Positions 1 through 8,853 of a stretch of 64,000 bases of DNA are shown piece by piece. The stretch covers positions 3,720,001 to 3,784,000 of the forward strand of contig OY769938.1 in NCBI GenBank assembly GCA_963669295.1, read 5' to 3'. The stretch's first letter is position 1. Each line of letters starts with the position of its first letter. The DNA comes from G963669295 sp963669295. Lineage in GTDB: Bacteria > Bacteroidota > Bacteroidia > Flavobacteriales_D > CALLUQ01. The position numbers were made by a program, and so were the translations under genes. Under the pieces are notes generated by a model, which had not been told where the DNA came from, searched no databases, and worked only from the letters and a program-made list of their open reading frames with translations.

Positions 1-2409
1 GATGAAGTTGCCACTGCTTATCGCAATGGTGGTGGCAAAGCTGGATGGGCATTGATTGGGGGGGGCTTCTGACAACGCTACAGGTCCTGTAATTTCCGTA
101 GGCATTTCATTGGACTGTGTACTGTAAAAGTAGACCATCCAATCCTGGTCGTCATGGTATAAGTGTTGACCTGGTGGGGTTATGGTAGGCGAAAATGTAT
201 TTCCCGCTGCTTTGTCCATGTCCCCTTGTAGCAATCGTACGCCTTCACCATTTAAAGTAGGATCATAAAATGGGATGTCGTTCAATAGGTCGTAATATCC
301 ATTTAGATTCTCGTTACACAACCATTGCAACCCTGTAGCGTTTTGCGTGCTCGACAGGTCGTTGGAGTTGAAACCGCGTGCCCAGTTGCCCACATTTACG
401 CCTTCGTACTTGTTTCGAAAAACCTCGTTGGCTTGCGGCCCTGAATTTTCTACCAGGGTTCCGGCAGCTCCCCATGGGTTCGAAAATTTGTTGAATGTGT
501 TGCCTTCTACTTTATATCCACTACATTCTCTTAACGACAATTCAAACATCGAATTCATCGCTGCGGGAGCCATGTTGTTAAACTCAAACCAGTTTCGGGT
601 AATGATGGCATCGTCTATTGCATCGAGCAATATGCCGTAACTGTTGTTTTCAAATCTACTTTGATCTATCAGCACCGAATAGGAGGTGTTGTTATTCATG
701 GCTTGTATGCCGTATTTCAAGTCTTTGAAGTAGGAATGTTGATAGTCTGTTTGTAACTCATCGTACCAATGCAACGGAGTAGTAGGAAATGGGTTGGGTG
801 CTCCTAAATACTTGCCCCTTACTTTAAACCCGGCATCCAACGTAAAGATTCCAGTGGCTTTTTCACTGGCCGGAACGCTACGTTCATCCATGAAATCGCA
901 TCCAGCAATTTGCACCCCATTTACATGGTACATGGTAATGGCAGGTGCTGGATTGGGCTCCAAAAATTCATCGTCCCAAATAAAATCACAATCAACAAAA
1001 CGCCCTTGATTGGGAATTTCTACATTGGCTAAAAACGGGTGTTGTGCATGGTAATAAAGGTAGGCACAAGAATTCCAGTTGTTGCGAAAGGTGGTGTTGG
1101 TGCATTTAATAATGCCTCCGGTTTTCGACCAAATCCAACCGCTGTTCACCCCTTTTATGGTGGTAATGGCGCGGCGGGCATTTTCGATTATGGCCTCATT
1201 TTTTGTTTCTACTACGCCCTGGTTCAGTGGGTTTTGGGTGAGGTTGGCATTGCCCCATAGTTCGATGCCTCCCCAATAAGGGCACTCGCTGGTAATGGTT
1301 CCTCCGTCCACCGTTAAACGCGATCCATCTTCTACTATAATTTCGTCGTAGTTCGACATTTCCAGGTGGCAACTCAGTGTTAAATTCGCACCATTGGTGA
1401 CTTGAACGGGGTTGTACAATTTAATATTGAAGTCCCATTGCTCGTCGGTATCCACAACAATAGGGTCGGCATCAAAAGGCTCGCACTTCACGTACTTGCG
1501 AATGGATTTTAAAGAAAGTGCCCGATGCATTCTTGCAATTTGCATGGGCGAGAAATAACATGAATACTTGGTGCCGCCCATCATGTTGTTAGTACAGGTA
1601 TTCGAAGAGCTGTACACATCGCAACACCAGCCTGATTCATGTGGACAAGGACCATAGTTAAACACATCTGCCAGGTAATCGGGTGAGGTTTCATTGCAGT
1701 TGGCACCGCCATATGTATGACGTAAATCCAGGGTATGTCCTAGCTCGTGGGCTAAATGACCTGCCCATGCATAATCAGCACCGGGGTTTGCTTCGTTGTT
1801 AAAAGTAACCACGTATTGATGGTAAGCAATGTTGGTACTTGGGTATGTGGCGAGCCCCCATGCGCCTGGATAAACGCCACCATTTACATGAATGTTCAGT
1901 TGATTGAGTCGTTCGGGATCGATAGCAGCAACAGCAGCATTCAGTGTTGAGCCACTGGTGGTGCTCCACACCGCCGAGTTTTGATAGAAATAATACTTGG
2001 CCTCGAAACGAATTTTTGTGTCGTTCAAAAAGGGCACCCCCGCTATGGGATCAGATGGTGGGCAGTTGCTGTCGTAGTACCCATTCAGCCAGGCAACAAT
2101 TTGATCGAGCCGTGCAATACTGGCCGGGGTGTTTTGCCAGTTGCCCGATCCATCATCTTGTTGCCAAAAGTTGATGTTAATGGGGATGGTAACCACCGGG
2201 TGCTTGTCGTAATTATCAAGGTAAAACTGATAACGATTGTACTTGTCATCATAATCGTCGCCCTGGGAACAGTCTACACTGTTGTTGATTGCAATTTCGA
2301 TTGCATCGTTGTTGTGTTCTACCTCAAATGGAGGGAACCAATTGGATTGTCCTATACTCCAGGAAGTAAAGCACAAAAACATCGTAATGGTTAGGATTTG
2401 TTTTAACAT
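1..2409 (-). CDS. Secreted metzincin-type metalloprotease with beta-helix-like region (C-terminus cut by window edge)
   Basis: The frame opens at the ATG at 2409 and stays open to base 1, giving 803 visible codons and no stop, so the gene continues outside the window. Residues 1 to about 21 form a signal peptide ending in an S-I-G-Q-S type cleavage region. Around residue 221 is a zinc-binding HELGHTLDLRH (HExxHxxxxxH), followed by a Cys-rich stretch and an N-N-M-M-G-G segment that could be the Met-turn, as in metzincins of the M43 (pappalysin) group. The following about 500 residues are rich in short Asn/Gly/aromatic repeats of the kind that build right-handed parallel beta-helices. A T9SS sorting domain would be expected beyond the edge but cannot be seen. 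Protease class is well supported; substrate is unknown. Confidence 0.8.
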   Translation of the reverse strand, partial: MLKQILTITMFLCFTSWSIGQSNWFPPFEVEHNNDAIEIAINNSVDCSQGDDYDDKYNRYQFYLDNYDKHPVVTIPININFWQQDDGSGNWQNTPASIARLDQIVAWLNGYYDSNCPPSDPIAGVPFLNDTKIRFEAKYYFYQNSAVWSTTSGSTLNAAVAAIDPERLNQLNIHVNGGVYPGAWGLATYPSTNIAYHQYVVTFNNEANPGADYAWAGHLAHELGHTLDLRHTYGGANCNETSPDYLADVFNYGPCPHESGWCCDVYSSSNTCTNNMMGGTKYSCYFSPMQIARMHRALSLKSIRKYVKCEPFDADPIVVDTDEQWDFNIKLYNPVQVTNGANLTLSCHLEMSNYDEIIVEDGSRLTVDGGTITSECPYWGGIELWGNANLTQNPLNQGVVETKNEAIIENARRAITTIKGVNSGWIWSKTGGIIKCTNTTFRNNWNSCAYLYYHAQHPFLANVEIPNQGRFVDCDFIWDDEFLEPNPAPAITMYHVNGVQIAGCDFMDERSVPASEKATGIFTLDAGFKVRGKYLGAPNPFPTTPLHWYDELQTDYQHSYFKDLKYGIQAMNNNTSYSVLIDQSRFENNSYGILLDAIDDAIITRNWFEFNNMAPAAMNSMFELSLRECSGYKVEGNTFNKFSNPWGAAGTLVENSGPQANEVFRNKYEGVNVGNWARGFNSNDLSSTQNATGLQWLCNENLNGYYDLLNDIPFYDPTLNGEGVRLLQGDMDKAAGNTFSPTITPPGQHLYHDDQDWMVYFYSTQSNEMPTEITGPVALSEAPPNQCPSSFATTIAISSGNFI

Positions 2410-2852
2410 AATTCTTTGATTTTTGCAGTTAAACTTCAATTTAATTTGTTGCAATTCACTATAAAATGTAGCACGCATTTCCGAAAGGTTTATAGGGTTT
2501 GAGTAGGTTTGTGACGAAGCAATGCGAAATAGTGTTGGAATGAAATTTTAAAAATGAAGCAGGGATGAAGTGACGAACATTTACTCCCATTTTTTTCATC
2601 ACAAAAAAGGGGCATTTCGTCACAGGTGAGGAGGATGGTAAATGGAGGATGTGAAATGGACTCCTGCCTTCGCAGGAGTGTGGTAAAGGGACAGTGTTTG
2701 GAAGTGGAATAACTTTTAACAAATAGCACCAAAGAATATGCTAAAGGGTTCAAAACAAAGGGGTGGTATGCATGGCATTGTGTTGAAGTATTGGCTTATG
2801 GTATTTATACGTTGTTTTTTTGTATTTTGTAAAGTACATAACACCATTCGTA
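2410..2852. other. Intergenic region with small inverted repeats
   Basis: No convincing gene. It holds a perfect hairpin at 2660-2679 (arms ACTCCTGC and GCAGGAGT, loop CTTC), of the kind that is commonly dispersed in Bacteroidota genomes. The octamer GTGACGAA occurs at 2511-2518 and 2570-2577 and inverted (TTCGTCAC) at 2616-2623, so the last two could form a long-looped stem. Short ORFs on the minus strand here have no protein-like composition. Confidence 0.5.
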
Positions 2853-3452
2853 ATGACTTCACCGAAAAAACCAAAAAACTGGCCCAGTAAGAAAAAAGGG
2901 AAACCATCAGGAGGAGGAAGAGATAATAACACTCCAAAAAAAACTGTGACTTCAAAAGAACCAAAAAAAAATAGTGCAGCATTGACGGTTGCCATACAGC
3001 ATGCAAGTATTTTATTCGTAGCGTTGGTGTTGTTCATGTTTTCCTGTACAACACCTATGCATTATGCTAAAGTAATAGGTACTGTAGATGCTACTGGTTC
3101 AACCATTATTGATGCTGCGCAGTTACAACAGCAATGGGAAACCTGGCTCAATTCGAATGGGGTATCTATAAAACTGGAAAGCATAACATTGATGAAGGAA
3201 AACGATGATTATGCTCTTGTTGCTACCAATACCGATAGCAGCACTGTGGTAGCCATAGAATTGGTATTGGATGGCGACCAACTCTACGAATCGGCTGCTT
3301 CGGGTGGCTCCATTACTGTTTCTTGTAGCGGTTGCACGGCCGGTTGTACGCCCCGTAAGGAACATGGGCTGTGGATATGCAAATACCCTTGCAAAGCCTG
3401 TACCAAAACCGAAACGGTAACCGATGATGGTAAGGCCATTTTTCAACCGTAA
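2853..3452 (+). CDS. Membrane-anchored protein with Lys-rich N-terminus and Cys-rich C-terminus, unknown function
   Basis: 199 residues from the ATG at 2853; the frame also extends 11 codons upstream to a TTG, but that leader is not protein-like. Residues 2 to about 40 are very rich in Lys, Pro and Ser and would stay in the cytoplasm. A hydrophobic segment at about residues 45-65 (ending F-S-C-T-T) is either a signal anchor or, less likely because of the long N-tail, a lipoprotein signal. The remaining domain is extracytoplasmic and ends with seven cysteines in a C-x-x-C/C-x-x-x-C pattern, suggesting a disulfide-rich or metal-binding knot. I do not recognise the family. It is followed by a tRNA-like fragment and a plus-strand terminator. 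Confidence 0.6.
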   Translation: MTSPKKPKNWPSKKKGKPSGGGRDNNTPKKTVTSKEPKKNSAALTVAIQHASILFVALVLFMFSCTTPMHYAKVIGTVDATGSTIIDAAQLQQQWETWLNSNGVSIKLESITLMKENDDYALVATNTDSSTVVAIELVLDGDQLYESAASGGSITVSCSGCTAGCTPRKEHGLWICKYPCKACTKTETVTDDGKAIFQP

Positions 3453-3488
3453 TTCCAACATTTTTCATTACCTTAAACACGCATTGAA

Positions 3489-3535
3489 GGCTGGCAACGC
3501 GGCCTACGGGTTCGAATCCCGCTCTGCCTCCAGCC
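3489..3535 (+). other. tRNA 3'-end-like fragment within a hairpin
   Basis: Bases 3506-3522 read as a T-arm: stem ACGGG, loop TTCGAAT, stem CCCGC (one A-C mismatch), followed by seven bases and CCA at 3530-3532. No D-arm, anticodon arm or matching 5' acceptor strand is found upstream, where a protein gene ends at 3452. The piece is enclosed by GGCTGG (3489-3494) and CCAGCC (3530-3535). It resembles the 3' part of a tRNA (or tmRNA) left at an integration site; chance similarity is possible. Confidence 0.4.
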
Positions 3536-3753
3536 GTTAAAGCCAAAATGCCTCTGGGCACATTGAACAACTAGTGCAGCAACCTTGCTGGCCGTTTCTT
3601 GAAATGTATAACCGCAAGTTTTTCTTGCCACAAAACACGGAAAGGATTCAATATGAATGCTAACATTAAGCTTCGAACGAAGCGAAACAAACAGAGTAAC
3701 AGGCAGGCATGGTTAAAAATAGCACAGCTATTTTCGCGGGTCGCAGGACATTG

Positions 3754-3779
3754 AAGGAGGGCATTGCCCTCCTTTTTGT
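3754..3779 (+). terminator. Rho-independent terminator
   Basis: Stem AAGGAGGGC (3754-3762), loop ATT, stem GCCCTCCTT (3766-3774), then a T tract. The T tract is on the plus-strand side only, so it ends transcription coming from the gene at 2853 and through the tRNA-like fragment, just before the convergent peptidase gene. Confidence 0.75.
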
Positions 3780-3784
3780 TTCCG

Positions 3785-5173
3785 TTATTTTATTCCTTCT
3801 AAAAACCGTGTAACATCTTGTACCCCTTGTTCGGTAAACCCGGGCAGGTGAGTGGTTTCGGGGTATACTTTGTGTTGCGCTCCAGGCAGTAAGGGCAACA
3901 ACTGTTGGCCATACCAATTGGGGGTCCAGGGGTCGAGCTTCCCGGATAAGATGTAGGTGGGTTGTGCAAAAGAAGCTGTGGGCCAAACGGTGTTTTCGTA
4001 CACCGATTGCACCGGCCAGTAACTGGCCGTACGGTACGATACATCGTTAATGGCATAGCCTTCCAGCCATGGGTGTTGAGCGGCTTCGCGCAGCGTATTT
4101 TCTTTATTTTCTTCGGGCAACTCTTCGGCCATCCACACCGAGTAGCGCATGCCCAGTGCCTGCCCCGACGGTTCGAGGTGGTATTGCACCGCAGTAGCTG
4201 TTGCACTGTAATCGCCTTCCATAAAACGTTGCAATGTTGCAGGCACCTCGGCCAGGGTGTTGTGATCGCTCATTTGGGTAAGCAGCACATCCACCAACGC
4301 ATCGCTGGTGCAGGTGTAGGGGTGCCCTTCCACGGTAACGGTAAAAGTGGTGTCTTTCACTGTCATAAAGTAGGCTTTCCAGTCTTCGTACAGTTGACTG
4401 GAACCCGTATAGTGATGTACCAATCGGTGCAAGGTGCTGTCTACATTGTGGTACATGTCTTCGCTGTAGTTGGCCTGATGGGGCAGGGGCGAGTCGAGCA
4501 CCATGGCGGCTAAGTGTTGTGGGTAGGTTTGTGCGTAGGCCATCATGAGGTTGCAGCTGTACGACATGCCGTACAATACCCACTGGTCGATGTCCAATGC
4601 TTTGCGCAAGACTTCCAAATCTTCTACGCTGGCCAGCGTATGGTAGTGGTTTAAATCGTGCTGTGCTGCCAGTCGTTGGTAGGCCAGTTGACTGGCCACC
4701 GCTTTTAAGCTATCGAGTTGCTGGCCATACATGCCTTGTTGTATGCCCGATATACGCAGCGAATCTATTTCGGGGCAAAGCAGTGCAGGTTGCGCATGTG
4801 GTGTGCCGCGCTGTTCAAATACAATTACGTCGTGCTGCTCGCCCCAGGGGGTGTATATCAGTCCGTTGGCCATGTTGAGCGAGGAGTTGCCCGGCCCACC
4901 CGACATGATGAGGATAGGGATGTTGCTGCGCTTTACGCTGTCGGCCGCCACCGATACAATAAAGGGCAGGGCAATGCTATCGGAGTGCACATCGCTGTAA
5001 TTTTCGAGCGTTACCAACCACCCTTCCTGCCATTGGCGATCGGTATTGTTGGCAATGGGTACAGCTTCGTGGCGAAGGTGTGGTGTAAAAGAAACAGCGG
5101 TATTTTTAGTCGTATTTTCGGAAGAGGTACATGCGAGGAACAAAGCCACTAAGGCAACAACAAATGGTTTCAT
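3785..5173 (-). CDS. Alpha/beta-hydrolase lipoprotein, S33 (prolyl/tripeptidyl aminopeptidase-like) family
   Basis: 462 residues from the ATG at 5173 (an upstream TTG in frame is less likely). The N-terminus is a lipoprotein signal with lipobox L-A-C at residues 13-15, so the enzyme is probably anchored facing the periplasm or outer membrane. The oxyanion-type S-G-G-P-G motif (91-95) and the nucleophile elbow G-M-S-Y-S with Ser204 are typical of family S33; the acid is probably Asp414 (K-L-D-P-W-T-P) and the base His442 (T-T-H-L-P-G-F). The C-terminal part matches the TAP-like module of secreted tripeptidyl/prolyl aminopeptidases. It likely trims short peptides outside the cytoplasm. Stands alone between a terminator and a minus-strand regulator gene. 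Confidence 0.85.
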   Translation of the reverse strand: MKPFVVALVALFLACTSSENTTKNTAVSFTPHLRHEAVPIANNTDRQWQEGWLVTLENYSDVHSDSIALPFIVSVAADSVKRSNIPILIMSGGPGNSSLNMANGLIYTPWGEQHDVIVFEQRGTPHAQPALLCPEIDSLRISGIQQGMYGQQLDSLKAVASQLAYQRLAAQHDLNHYHTLASVEDLEVLRKALDIDQWVLYGMSYSCNLMMAYAQTYPQHLAAMVLDSPLPHQANYSEDMYHNVDSTLHRLVHHYTGSSQLYEDWKAYFMTVKDTTFTVTVEGHPYTCTSDALVDVLLTQMSDHNTLAEVPATLQRFMEGDYSATATAVQYHLEPSGQALGMRYSVWMAEELPEENKENTLREAAQHPWLEGYAINDVSYRTASYWPVQSVYENTVWPTASFAQPTYILSGKLDPWTPNWYGQQLLPLLPGAQHKVYPETTHLPGFTEQGVQDVTRFLEGIK

Positions 5174-5239
5174 AGGCAACAATTATAGGGCAATGTTAGG
5201 GCGTTGTTGTGGCTTATGCATTCACATATGTGAAGAAAT

Positions 5240-5803
5240 TCAACCATGTTTTAGGTGCTCCTTGATGCGGCTCAAACTTTGGGGTGCTACACCAAGGTAG
5301 GAAGCGATGTGTTTTTGAGGCACCTGCTGAAACAGCCCGGGGTTTTTGTTGATGAGGTTGAGGTAGCGCATTTTCAAGTCTTTGATTTGAAACTCTTTGA
5401 GCCGTTCTACCATTTGCAAATAGGCATCTTCGGCCAGTATGCGCCCCAGCCGCTCCAGCTCATGGTGTTGGTGAAACAGGGCTTCCAACGCGCTTTTTTG
5501 AAATTCGTATACCGTTACTTCGGTTAATGCAGTAAGGTGTAACTCGCAAGGGGTGCCGGTAAGGTAGCTTTGATAGTCGGTGCCAAACCAATTTTCGGGG
5601 TAAAAGTGGTGGGTAATTTCCAGCCCATCTACCAGCCGGTAGCCGCGCAATAGCCCTTGTTCAATAAAAAACATCTTGCTTACCGGTTTGTGCAGGGGCA
5701 ATAGCAATTCGTTTTTGGCATAGGTGCGCCATTGTCCGGCAGCTTTTAAGTGTTGGTAAGCCTCATCAGAAAGGGGGAGGTATTGTGCAATGCCGTTTCG
5801 CAT
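5240..5803 (-). CDS. Crp/Fnr-family transcriptional regulator
   Basis: 187 residues. The N-terminal two thirds form a cyclic-nucleotide-binding jelly roll (M-F-F-I-E-Q-G-L-L-R-G-Y strand pair, then a short loop in place of a full cAMP phosphate-binding cassette), and residues about 150-180 (Q-K-H-I-A-S-Y-L-G-V-A-P-Q-S-L-S-R-I) are a clear helix-turn-helix. No Fe-S cysteine set of Fnr type is present. Proteins of this size are common in Bacteroidota and their ligand is usually unknown. It starts 34 bases from the divergent PAP2 phosphatase gene and lies upstream of the S33 peptidase gene on the same strand, so it may control either. Confidence 0.85.
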   Translation of the reverse strand: MRNGIAQYLPLSDEAYQHLKAAGQWRTYAKNELLLPLHKPVSKMFFIEQGLLRGYRLVDGLEITHHFYPENWFGTDYQSYLTGTPCELHLTALTEVTVYEFQKSALEALFHQHHELERLGRILAEDAYLQMVERLKEFQIKDLKMRYLNLINKNPGLFQQVPQKHIASYLGVAPQSLSRIKEHLKHG

Positions 5804-5837
5804 GTTACAAAGTTAGGAGAATGGATGGGTTCCATCA

Positions 5838-6497
5838 ATGGAAAAACAGTATTATCTTGCCTTCATGCATCGCTTAAAGTACTTGTTGTTCTTATTGCTT
5901 GCCCTTATTGCGGCAGGGGGTGTTACCTACGGGTTCATTCATACCCATATCGATTGGTGGTGGGCTGTGTTTTTCAACCAGCACGATGTTTGGGTGGCGG
6001 CAGCGGTGCCGTTTGTGTTGGCAGGCATGGTGGTGCCGGTGGGTATTCCTGCTTTTTACTATTGGCGTTACAAACGTTCTAAACAGCAGTGTTACCGCGA
6101 TTTGTTTCAGCGCACCCTGGGTGCTTTTATTACTGGGTATGTGTTGATGACGGTGTTGAAGGTGTTCACCAATCGATTAGACATGGAGCCGTTTGAGCCG
6201 ATAGGTACCGAAAATTTTAGTGGTGAGTTTCGCTTTGGGTTTATGAACAGCAATTCGTGGTGGGAGTCGTTTTCGGAAGGGTGGCCCAGTGGGCATACAC
6301 TCATTGCATTGGCCATGGCCATCACCGTGTGGCCGCATGTGGCTAAAAAATGGGGGAGGTTGCATTTATTGTACGCCATATTGGTGGCACTGAGTGTATC
6401 TACCGCTTTTCATTGGATTTCCGATGTGATATCTGGAGCATTGCTGGGCGTTGTGGTAGGACTGTATTTTGGAGGAAGCCAGGGTACTAAAAAATAA
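5838..6497 (+). CDS. PAP2-family membrane phosphatase
   Basis: 219 residues from ATG 5838; an alternative ATG at 5865 would give a more usual hydrophobic N-terminus and leave room for a TATCTTG-like -7 box. It has about five or six transmembrane helices. The phosphatase signature is present: a K-V-F-T-N-R motif (first motif), P-S-G-H-T (second), and S-T-A-F-H-W-I-S-D with the catalytic His (third). The family dephosphorylates lipid phosphates such as undecaprenyl pyrophosphate or phosphatidate in the membrane; which one is not decidable here. Divergent from the Crp-like regulator gene. Confidence 0.85.
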   Translation: MEKQYYLAFMHRLKYLLFLLLALIAAGGVTYGFIHTHIDWWWAVFFNQHDVWVAAAVPFVLAGMVVPVGIPAFYYWRYKRSKQQCYRDLFQRTLGAFITGYVLMTVLKVFTNRLDMEPFEPIGTENFSGEFRFGFMNSNSWWESFSEGWPSGHTLIALAMAITVWPHVAKKWGRLHLLYAILVALSVSTAFHWISDVISGALLGVVVGLYFGGSQGTKK

Positions 6498-6523
6498 GGG
6501 CGGTACTCGCCAGCACCGCCCTT
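6488..6523 (-). terminator. Rho-independent terminator of the Fn3 protein gene
   Basis: Stem AAGGGCGGT (6496-6504) and ACCGCCCTT (6515-6523); read on the minus strand it is followed by an A then a T tract. It overlaps the last codons of the convergent PAP2 gene. Confidence 0.7.
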
Positions 6524-6543
6524 CGATCTAACGCATGATCGCA

Positions 6544-7191
6544 TTAAGTTGCGATCTTCGAAACAGGTTCGCTAAATGGACCATGGCCTGCAGCACCTAC
6601 AGCCGCTACCCTAATCCAGTATAAACTTCCCCGGTTCAAGCCTTCTTCGTCTATCGAAATCCCATTAATGTGAGCGCGTGTACCACTGCTTACCCATACC
6701 GTGCGAAACTGGTGTTCTTCCAGTCCTTCGCCACTGATTTGAATGAGGTAGCTTTTGGCACCTTCCACCGGTTTCCAACGCAGGGCAAACCCACCACCAT
6801 CGTGGTGCTTTACTGCCAGGTTGTTCACCTTGGTTAATTCATGCACAGGACTTGCCGATTCCTCGCTATTGAGGGGCATGCCTGTGCCGGCAATTTTAGC
6901 TCGGTTGCCTTCACTTTCTACCAGCACCAGATTTTCGATGCGCTCCAACCGCTTGCGCAATACCGCTGTGCGCTCGTCGCGTAATTCACGAGCTTTAGTA
7001 AGGTCAACGGCTATCCCTTCAATTGCATCCAGGGATTCGTTTACCAGTTCCAGCTCGGTGGTTAAATCACTCACCTCTTGCGAGGTTTCCGGAAAATCGG
7101 AATTGTTGTCTAGTTTTTCCGCTATCACTTCAGCGTACTTTACCATCTGTTCGCTGTTCATTTCGTACAGCTTTTGCAAAATAATTTTCAT
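6544..7191 (-). CDS. Fibronectin type III domain protein
   Basis: 215 residues. Residues 1 to about 95 are charged and helical, with heptad-like spacing, suggesting a coiled coil; there is no signal peptide. Residues about 120-213 form one fibronectin type III domain (N-N-L-A-V-K, then L-R-W-K-P-V-E-G-A-K-S-Y, W-V-S-S-G-T, Y-W-I-R-V-A-A-V-G). Similar small Fn3 proteins in Bacteroidota have no defined role and may be cytosolic scaffolds or released from cells. It has its own terminator and no obvious operon partner. The domain call is firm; the function is unknown. Confidence 0.8.
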   Translation of the reverse strand: MKIILQKLYEMNSEQMVKYAEVIAEKLDNNSDFPETSQEVSDLTTELELVNESLDAIEGIAVDLTKARELRDERTAVLRKRLERIENLVLVESEGNRAKIAGTGMPLNSEESASPVHELTKVNNLAVKHHDGGGFALRWKPVEGAKSYLIQISGEGLEEHQFRTVWVSSGTRAHINGISIDEEGLNRGSLYWIRVAAVGAAGHGPFSEPVSKIAT

Positions 7192-7491
7192 AACGCTTAA
7201 ATTTTATGGTTCGGCATGTTGCCATGCAAAACCGTTAAACAATAATTAAATGTTGCGTTATAGACCGAGCAAATACAGATGGTAGGCTCTACGTTGGTCT
7301 CGAGTTAGCATACACCACGTAGCATCGTTTTGCATTATACATGACTCATTTTTTGCTAAAAAGGTTGCTTGGGAAATGAAAAAAAAATGCACTTTTTTTG
7401 TAAGTGCCTGATTTTCAGTGGTTGGTCAAAAAACAAAAATGCACAAAAAAATTTTGCAGGGGCCATTGCCAATTTTTGGAGGAGCACATTT
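7192..7491. other. Intergenic region upstream of the Fn3 gene
   Basis: Short low-complexity stretches and no gene I can support. The frames that open here run on into the adjacent tandem repeat and are an effect of its 21-bp period. Confidence 0.5.
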
Positions 7492-7848
7492 GCATCGCAA
7501 AAGTGGACTTCCGCGTTTCAAAAACGCACTTTTGCGTTTCAAAAGTGGGCTTCCGCGTTTCAAAAATGGACTTCCGCGTTTCAAAAATGGACTTCTGCGT
7601 TTCAAAAGTGGACTTTTGCGTTTCAAAAATGGACTTCTGCGTTTCAAAAATGGACTTCTGCGTTTCAAAAATGGACTTCTGCGTTTCAAAAGTGGACTTC
7701 CGCGTTTCAAAAGTGAACTTCCGCGTTTCAAAAGTGGACTTCCGCGTTTCAAAAGTGGACTTCCGCGTTTCAAAACTGCACCTCCGCGTTTCAAAACTGC
7801 ACCTCCGCGTTTCAAAAATGTACACCTGCATTTCAAAAGCGAGCCGTC
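7492..7848. repeat. 21-bp tandem repeat (minisatellite), 17 units in exact register
   Basis: The unit GCGTTTCAAAAGTGGACTTCC is repeated 17 times from 7492 with a constant 21-base period and no insertions or deletions; unit 17 begins at 7828. The core GCGTTTCAAAA is nearly invariant, while the second half varies (GTGGACTTCC, ATGGACTTCT, CTGCACCTCC, CGCACTTTT). Because 21 is a multiple of three, several frames stay open on both strands, giving ORFs of 97-225 codons that are not credible genes. The last unit merges into the dispersed element that follows. Confidence 0.9.
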
Positions 7849-7975
7849 ATGGCGAGGCAATACGCTAGTATTGGCGAAGCCATCTCCCAATGCACACGTG
7901 CCTGCCCATCGGGAACTTATTCATACACACTTAAGCGTATTGGGGACTCGCTTTTATTCCAAAGAAACGCTTTGC
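7826..7975. repeat. Dispersed repeat element, copy 1
   Basis: Starts with the same roughly 30-base segment as the element near 10160 (CTGCATTTCAAAAGCGAGC, then GTCATGGCGA) and shares its later blocks (TCGCTTT followed by CCAA). Internal inverted segments (CCCAATGC and GCGTATTGGG) suggest a stem. Its last bases reach into the 3' end of the thioredoxin-like gene. It resembles the small GTCATTGCGA-type palindromic repeats found between genes in many Bacteroidota; no transposase is present. Confidence 0.6.
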
Positions 7976-8838
7976 GCTTGTAAACTTGTTTCTTCTTGCA
8001 GCAGTTGGTCAATAAGTGTTGTTATTCGAGGCATGAAAGTGCGTTGCATCACCGCACCAAACCCTTTCATTACCCATTGCACCCGACCTTCCTGATCGAT
8101 AACAATGGTTTGTGGGGCAGCCTTGAGTTGAAGATAACGGACAATGGCAGTATCACGATCGTAGAGGTAAAGCAGGTTGGAGTTGGTGGACTGCACAAAG
8201 TCAACAAATTCATCATGATTATCGGCGATGCCATTGTTTACGGCCAACACTTGCACCTGCGGGTACATTTGTTGGAGTTCTTCCATGTAAGGGAATTGGG
8301 TTTTGCAATAGCCACAAAAGATGTTCCAGGTTTCAATGATGGTGATTTTACCTTTTAATGCCCCGTCAAATACAGGGGTGTTGTTTACATCTACCAGTGT
8401 TACTTCACAAAACTGTTGATCGCTTACCGTGATGGAAGCCCGGGCATAAGCAAAATGGTTAATGCCTACATACAATGCTGGAAGGGTGGCCATAACAATG
8501 GTAGTTCCTGTTAACAATGCGATGGCTTTACGGCGATGAAACAATTGACGTACCATTACTCCGGGCACAAAGCTAACAAGTGCAGCTCCCACCAACAGGT
8601 CTACCATTAGCAGGTGTTTAATAAAAATGGTGAGTAAGGTAAAATGCACTACAATACCCGCTACCAACAACAATTGTACTTTGCGCTTTTTTCTACCGCT
8701 CCATATCCCCATCCCGAAGTAGAGCAAAAAGGCCATGCTAAACGTGAGGTGATCGTCTTGAAACGAAAAACTGAAATTCAGGAAAAAGGCCACCACGTAC
8801 CCAACAACGAATAATCCGATATGTTTTAGCGTGTTCAT
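7954..8838 (-). CDS. Polytopic membrane protein with C-terminal TlpA-like thioredoxin domain
   Basis: 294 residues. Four or five transmembrane helices occupy about residues 6-125, with a basic cytoplasmic loop near 48-53. Residues about 140-285 form an extracytoplasmic thioredoxin-like domain with the redox motif C-G-Y-C (175-178) and a cis-Pro region (A-A-P-Q-T). Such proteins act as thiol-disulfide oxidoreductases or reductant carriers outside the cytoplasm. It begins 15 bases after the stop of the fulvocin-C-like lipoprotein gene on the same strand, so the two are probably one operon and the thioredoxin domain may act on that protein's eight-cysteine tail (inference). The 3' end runs into a dispersed repeat, which may have replaced the original C-terminus. 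Confidence 0.85.
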   Translation of the reverse strand: MNTLKHIGLFVVGYVVAFFLNFSFSFQDDHLTFSMAFLLYFGMGIWSGRKKRKVQLLLVAGIVVHFTLLTIFIKHLLMVDLLVGAALVSFVPGVMVRQLFHRRKAIALLTGTTIVMATLPALYVGINHFAYARASITVSDQQFCEVTLVDVNNTPVFDGALKGKITIIETWNIFCGYCKTQFPYMEELQQMYPQVQVLAVNNGIADNHDEFVDFVQSTNSNLLYLYDRDTAIVRYLQLKAAPQTIVIDQEGRVQWVMKGFGAVMQRTFMPRITTLIDQLLQEETSLQAQSVSLE

Positions 8839-8853
8839 GTTTTTCTAAGCCAG

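Noticed and set aside
3506..3532. Complete tRNA or tmRNA gene
   Set aside because: No 5' half, D-arm, anticodon arm or matching acceptor strand exists upstream, and a protein gene ends at 3452.
7369..8095. Long overlapping ORFs on both strands across the 21-bp repeat
   Set aside because: All are open because the period is a multiple of three; the products are monotonous repeats with no signal, domain or preference for one frame, and substitutions do not respect codons.
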